A stretch of 64,000 nucleotides of DNA. It comes from Dipetalonema caudispina. Taxonomy: Eukaryota > Nematoda > Chromadorea > Rhabditida > Onchocercidae. Of this stretch, positions 58,300-64,000 are shown in pieces (position 1 is the first letter of the stretch; each line of letters opens with the position of its first letter). The stretch is taken from NCBI GenBank assembly GCA_013365325.1, contig JABVXV010000215.1:46384-110383 (forward strand), read 5' to 3'. The notes beneath the pieces are model-generated. The model saw nothing but the letters and a program-made list of their open reading frames with translations, was not told the origin of the DNA and searched no databases. The position numbers were made by a program, and so were the translations under genes.

Positions 58300-61200
58300 C
58301 TATTCAATGGGTTTGGCATAAAATGGATTCATAAACATCAAATAATACTCAAAAACGGTTATTTTGAATAGTGTAATGTACATGCGCACATGAACGCAAA
58401 TTTTTATCAGCAATGAATTGGTCCGCTCAGCAGAACGTTGGTAAACTGATCGAACACAGCAACGAGCCATCTGAAAACGAACATAAACTCTTGCTGTAAG
58501 TGATAGTCGTTCAGTTATTTATGTCAACATAAGCGCTGGTTAGACAAGTGATGTTTGGTTCAGCTGCCTAACGGCAAGAAGTGTTGCTTTTTGATAGGAT
58601 TAATAAATGTTTGACCCATCGGAAATTTGCCAAAGCTATACTTTCTCTAATATTTGGATAGCTCTCGATTTAAGTTCACAACAAACATAATTATCATCAA
58701 ATTAGCAACGACACCTGAACAAAAGTATCAGCTCGTCCTTGTGTCCCCAATCGATATTCTATACTTCTCAACAGATCATTCGTTTTCAAAATCAGTAGCA
58801 TTGAGCGTGGCATTCGTTCCAAAACTTGTGAAATTTCGGGTATCAACGTAGCAGCATATGATTTGATTTCTCGTTGCTATAATCCTTCGAATTAAAAAGG
58901 TGACTAATTCTTTAGTCTGTACCGCAAAAGGTCTGTCTTCACACTTCGCCATATATAACTCTTTATTTTATTTAATATTTTTCATGATAAGTACTTTTAT
59001 ATAATAAATAGAACCAAACTGCTACACTTATATATATAACATCTATAGAGGTTATAATATATAACATCTATATAGTTTATATAGGTTATAATTAGACATA
59101 AAATAACTTGCTTCCTCATAGGTAGCAGCTGATTTGTCAATTCCGTGGCTAATTGCATCCCATGATCTACTTGTCACCATGCAAGCAAAAAGACCGTAAA
59201 GCTCACCCACACCCATCGATTGTGCACATTTCTGAAAGTTACGCGAAAAAAAATTGAAAACCAAAGCTAAGTGTTCGAACTTTACTAAAGAGGTGAACTA
59301 CACGAACCTTAACTTCATTTAAATCGGGTTCTAATAGTGCTAGCCACAACTTCGAATATTTTATTCGGAAATCAGATTCCATTGTCTGCAATAAGCATAT
59401 AACAAAATCTAAATTTTTTGCAGATTTGTGAAGAGTTACAAGTCGTGAAACCTGGAAACATTATCAATGGCGGTAAAATTCTCGAAAACATTACTCAACG
59501 TTTATATATTTACATGACTTTTCATCATCTTCCGTCATTCACATTCCAACTCACTTCTCTCTTTCAATTCCCGGTAAGAATTCACGTTTCAAGTTCAAAC
59601 CAATAATCTATTCAGATGTAATATTCAAATTTCACATCAATAAACTATCAACAAAAAGACCTACCAAATAAAGTCCGTGATCCAAAAGAACGATCGACAC
59701 ATGTCCATCCTTTGCCTTATTCACCAAAACATTGCCAGGATGTGGATCACAATGAACATAACCATTAATAAAGATCATTTCACTAAATAGCGCACCCAGT
59801 TTACGACAAACCTATAGTAAAAATATATTCATTTAATAAATTCCATTAACAGAGTAATGATAAGCTCTGATCTGAAAAAAAAGAAAAAATGAAAAAATAC
59901 TTCCAGTTAACCGTATTCTACGGTTGCCATGTGACATTAAAAATATGAAAATGTTAAAGACTTAATGATATGAAATCATAAAACGGTCGTAATTGAATAA
60001 TAAAACAACATTAAGCATAAAAATAGTATTAAACAATCGAAATCATAGAAGTCATTGGCTGTTGTAATACATCCCTGTACTTACATCATAACGATTTATA
60101 TTGTTTTGCGTAAAATAATTGCAATCATTTATTTGGGCACCATCGCAGTATTCCATGGTGAGAACACGTTCTGTCGTATATTCATCGTATATCTTTGGAA
60201 TCTGCAATATACTTTATCGTTCAGGGACAAACCACATTAAAGCAATGTCAACATTATTTCATAAGTGCGGTGAAAAACCAGCTCATTTCATCACTTTATA
60301 ATATGGCGCATTAAAATAATTCGTTCTTATATTTACAATCATGAAAAAATTAAATTTAACTACACAATCATAACCCTTCTTTTACATCTATATATAACCA
60401 AGTTCCAAATAAATTTCAGATTCAAAAAATTACCTTAAGGTAGTCAAGGTGTGAAAACATTTCCTTCAACTTTTTCGCGTTTGTTGCTTCAACCCTAAAA
60501 TCCAATTCTCTGGGCAAATTTCGTTTCATTTCGTCCACCAACCAAATAAAATGAAAGTCGGGAAAGAGCCTTGATGCCAACCTAGTTAAGGCCTGGAAAA
60601 AAAATCCTTTTACTTTGATCACCTTAACCTATATCCAATACTTTGACGCTAGCTACTAGAATCAATCAGTCATCCGGGATTCTATTTCACGAATATCCAG
60701 AAAAAGAGAGAAACAGTGAAGCGCACCTTCCCTCAGTAAGATTATTTAATATTCAGTGCTGCTTTTTTTTTTACTTGTACAAACCCTTTTTATCTGAAAA
60801 AAATCGTGCCTCAATCGTCTTAATATCAGCCCAACTCCTTGGTTTTACATGGATATGCTGTACTTTCACAGCAACTTCTTCGTTATTTTTCCTTAAAACT
60901 GCTCGGTACACTTGTGCAAGCGACGCAGAACCTTTTGGATTTTCATTAAATTCTACGAATACATCTTCAAGCTGAAAATAGCAGACTGTCTGAGCATAAT
61001 TACATATATCAGTCTTACTAGGTACTTCCTGTAATTATATCTATATTAATGCAATAAGCAATAGGCTCCATACATAAATAACAAGTAAATAATAATTGAT
61101 AGGATACAAATATCCAGTAATGGAAAACAAAAATTCTCGCTACCAGTCCACATTTCAACCCCACCAAAACTACAGAAATGAGTTGAAGGAGTACAACATT

Positions 61201-62185
61201 ATTATTCAGATCTTGATCACCCTACCTACCTTGGCATTCAAATCTTCTTCTAGAACTTGCCGCACTTCGCCCAGCCTACTCTCGGGTGCTCTTGAATGCA
61301 AAACACATAAAGTATCCGTGTACTCAACCGGAAGAAGATATTCTAGAGCAGCCAAATGCTGTCCGACCTGAACATATAGTATGCTACAGGATACTTTTCA
61401 AATCCTCAATATTAAAGAAAAAACTTTTTACCACCAATTAAAAACAATTAATATATAGACTGCTTGGTTATAAATATTGCAATGTTAGGTTCTGCTATCA
61501 TCAGATATGCTTCACATAGTTACCAGTATAAAGGGAGAATAAGTCCAGAAAATGCTACCTTGAGAAGCCAGTGTCTATTAAATTCAACTCTTACCTTAAT
61601 ATAGACACCACCATTGTTTTCAGCCAATTTAAGCAGTTTTCCAGCACTTCTAACATGTGTTGCACTTAATTTCTGATGATGTAATACGTCCGTATCCGGA
61701 TAAGTCCACATAGTCCATTTATAATCGGCTACAATACAAAGGACCTGAAAAAGGTTAAAATAAACTGTATAGCCTGTAATTATAGTCCTTGTTCACATCT
61801 GCTAAACAGCATCAAATTCGATTCTTGTTTCGGCAAATTTAACTTATCCAGACATATCCTTATTCTCGGTGAAAATTATCAAAACAGGAAGCACTACAGT
61901 ATCATTTGTAATCATCATAATATATCAGTCATACTAATAATTATACAGTAACTAATCCAATAATAAAGAAGTGAAATATCATCTTGAAAAATGGCTTTAA
62001 TTTTTAATAAGTGAAACTACGTAAAGTTACCATACCGTGACGCCCGCACGAACGACACGGAAGGGTCCAAGTTGAAAGAATCGTTCCCGGTCATACAAAA
62101 TGCCAACAGCTGATCCACATAGCGCAATTCCGACACCGATAGCCAATTTACGCAAACGATCACTGTTTTTTACCACAGCTGGCAT
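58300..62185 (-). CDS. adck1: ADCK1-type UbiB (aarF-domain) mitochondrial kinase-like protein
   Basis: Minus-strand exons: 62185-62036, 61744-61595, 61367-61230, 60971-60810, 60592-60434, 60201-60085, 59811-59665, 59385-59308, 59231-59108, 58869-58715 and 58470-58300, giving 516 residues against 530 for human ADCK1. An N-terminal hydrophobic helix (LAIGVGIALCGSAVGILY) fits an inner-membrane anchor. UbiB marks are all seen: KVGQ (about 100-103), the Ala/Ser-rich loop GSASLAQV, the VAVK lysine (about 182), ELDF, HCDPHPGN and LLDHGLY. The C-terminal LILKTNDLLRSIE and the last exon (ARCCVRS) align with human LILKTNDLLRGIE and SRCCIRA. UbiB kinases act in mitochondrial lipid and coenzyme Q biology; ADCK1 has been tied to cristae integrity. 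The intron between 60810 and 60592 needs a GC donor, and the acceptor before 58869 is weak. Confidence 0.93.
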
Positions 62186-62250
62186 CTGTCCCTTAGAGCC
62201 GGGAAAATAACTATTTGCTTCACATATAGTTTCAGCAAGTTTAATACATC
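62186..62250 (-). promoter_or_regulatory. ADCK1 leader after a T15-CAG acceptor, with a two-codon uORF
   Basis: On the minus strand a T-rich tract plus CAG precedes 62250, a likely trans-splice site. The leader would open with ATG TAT TAA (62250-62242), a Met-Tyr-stop uORF, 57 bases before the chosen ATG at 62185. The other reading, in which 62250-62186 is coding (frame CIKLAETICEA), needs an upstream exon I do not see. Confidence 0.5.
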
Positions 62251-62507
62251 TGAAAAAAAAAAAAAAAAATAAATTAATTATGAATGGAGATGAAATGCCC
62301 TTCAAGAAACGTAATTATCGGCACATGAGAATCCCTAACCAATGTGATTTATGAACACATCCAACACACCCACCACCTCCTGATCTGTAAGTAAACCTAC
62401 ATCTTCCAACTACTAATCCACCAACCTTTTTAATCATCTCTCATTAACCTCCTAACCCTCCCCTCCTTTTATGTCCCACTCCTGCTCTCCCGCTCCCCCG
62501 CTTGCAG
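62251..62507. promoter_or_regulatory. Short divergent intergenic region, pyrimidine-rich on the plus strand
   Basis: Only 257 bases separate the ADCK1 leader from the plus-strand exon starting at 62508. The plus strand here is strongly C/T-rich (about 62350-62505) and much less AT-rich than the rest, fitting a shared bidirectional promoter plus an outron polypyrimidine tract. Confidence 0.45.
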
Positions 62508-62577
62508 GTTGATAAAATGAAAACACCAAAGAACGGGGAGCACAGTGCAAACATTGAATCCCAGCAGCAATTAAATG
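62508..62577 (+). CDS. First coding exon of an unidentified gene, runs toward the right edge
   Basis: A C/T-rich tract ending CTTGCAG (62507) is followed nine bases later by ATG at 62517. Twenty codons (MKTPKNGEHSANIESQQQLN) then run to a strong donor, G|GTAAGT, at 62577/62578. Acceptor, ATG and donor together look like a trans-spliced first exon. I do not recognise the protein from 20 residues, and no second exon is seen before the window ends, so the next intron would be longer than 1.4 kb or the next exon very small. Confidence 0.5.
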
Positions 62578-64000
62578 GTAAGTAAATGACAGTGGGCATA
62601 AGTTTGGAAGCAGAGAAATAGCCCAGTGAAGATTTGAATGGGAACCTTAAACTTTTGAATTATTTATCAGGCATTTTTTTGCTATCTGAAGAATCAAAAT
62701 TTTGGCCCTATAGATCAGATACACTTTCACCTTAAGCTAGATTTGTAGCCTATTTCAAAGAAGAATGAAGTTTGTAATAGCTATTAGCTTAAACTGAATG
62801 CCTTAACTTGAAGTACTTCATATCTCATTTAACTCTTACATTCATGCTTACTTGTTTTTTTATCAGTCAAAAGTTTCAAATTACTAATTAATCAGAATAA
62901 CTGCAGAATCTTCTCACTTGAAAAAGCTTAAGATACAAAAATTTTCGTTTTTTGCCAATTCTTTGTAAATCGAGACCAAATTCAAAGAAACCAATGAATG
63001 GTGATAATGATAAGAAACTGCCAGTTCATTGATAACTTTTCTCATTTATCACATAACACTATATTAGCCAAAATCAATATTGTCGTTACATCAGCGTTTG
63101 ATTCCAAAATTATCAGTATAATCATATCACTTTGACCAGTACGATCTTCAAATACTTACCTAAGTTACGAAAATGAAGCAAAAATTAGAAAGAAAATATT
63201 TTAAATTTCATTAAATGATCATAATAAATTAGGAGGAAAGAAATTAGTTTTTCAATTGTGTAAAATAAATGTGATGAATAACGAATCAAAAGAATATTAA
63301 TATGAATGAGAAAAAAGTTCAATTAGTCAGAGGAGGAAGGAGGAAAATAAGAATTTAAACCAGGATTCCAACGAAAATATTACATTGATCCAATTAAATC
63401 AAAGAAATTTAATGCAATTAACAACTAGTGATATAAACTTTTCCAGAACTTGGGTGAAATAACCAAAGAGTGGAAACTACTTTGTCTGTGATAAATGATA
63501 TGCACAATAAATTCTGTTAAAACTGAAATAAAATGAATTCTGACAACAAATAATTCTAATAAAAATCTTCATTACTGTTGCGAAATCAGATAAATTTCGT
63601 GAAGGAAAGAATAATATATTTCTTGTAATTATAGTAATTCACATTATAAATTGTTAACACAAATCATTTAACTTATACTCATCTTGTCTAAGGTGAGATA
63701 TCATCAACACAATACGTCTTTGCTGTCTGTGGTTACGATATGCTTAAATCATATCCGACAGCAACGCACTGTCCTTTGTTCATATCCTTAAAATAAGATT
63801 GCAGCATCGTGTCCTTTGTTTCATATGCTTAAGCTAGAATTACAATAATCTTCCTGTAGAACACTCCCATTACATATACATATATATACAAAGGTCACGG
63901 CTTTATGGGGCTCACTCAATCACCTTATTCTCAATCAAAGCTACGATTCACTCACTTCTACCTCTTCTATTTTATGCTTTCTGTTTGGACCTTCCCACTA
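62578..64000. other. Non-coding stretch at the right edge, probably an intron
   Basis: No exon with recognisable similarity is seen. If the exon at 62508-62577 is real, this is its first intron. A short imperfect direct repeat with CTGTCCTTTGTTCATATCCTTA and its variant occurs near 63768 and 63808. Confidence 0.5.

Noticed and set aside
58300..58470. Exon starting TTTTCAG|ATGGCTCG first read as the start of the MBT gene
   Set aside because: Its sequence MARCCVRSVY aligns with the last exon of human ADCK1 (NMSRCCIRALA), and it joins in phase to the exon at 58869-58715.

Overview
The window is nuclear DNA from a nematode, most likely a clade III spirurid or filarial worm. This is inferred from several features: AT-rich DNA full of long A/T homopolymers, introns of a few hundred bases with U-rich TTTCAG acceptors, coding starts that sit 0 to about 65 bases behind a 3' splice acceptor (the mark of spliced-leader trans-splicing), and a nematode-style short SH2 tyrosine kinase. 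Gene names are borrowed from C. elegans or human orthologues. No CRISPR array, phage, transposon, tRNA or rRNA gene was recognised. All exon joins were worked out by hand; every join keeps the reading frame, but none is supported by transcript data.

Layout. Positions 1-1729 (minus) hold the 5' part of a PRMT1-type arginine methyltransferase that runs off the left edge. Positions 1731-20447 are about 18.7 kb of non-coding DNA with microsatellites, homopolymers, a three-copy tandem repeat and a 100-base assembly gap whose two flanks are the same 121 bases. On the plus strand follow a Rap2-type small GTPase (20448-22218) and mitochondrial ribosomal protein uL1m (25638-28829). Convergent to it is translation release factor eRF3 (minus, 33971-29911). 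A second non-coding stretch (about 34.0-37.1 kb) precedes three plus-strand genes: a Gln/Ala-rich protein with a YLPM1-like tryptophan repeat (37141-39255), an MGME1-type mitochondrial exonuclease (40102-43472) and a divergent SH2 tyrosine kinase (45194-51019). On the minus strand lie a four-MBT-repeat chromatin protein of the LIN-61/L3MBTL type (56947-51673) and, upstream of it, an ADCK1-type UbiB kinase (62185-58300). A divergent plus-strand first exon of an unknown gene starts at 62508.

Functionally this is mostly housekeeping: translation termination (eRF3), mitochondrial translation (uL1m), mtDNA maintenance (MGME1), mitochondrial UbiB kinase (ADCK1), arginine methylation (PRMT1) and chromatin reading (MBT). 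YLPM1-like/MGME1 and ADCK1/MBT are same-strand neighbours that could be operon pairs. No new biological system was found. The best leads are two independent, exactly 121-base duplications that look like uncollapsed k-mer overlaps from assembly, non-canonical introns in eRF3 and ADCK1, and the odd features of the SH2 kinase.
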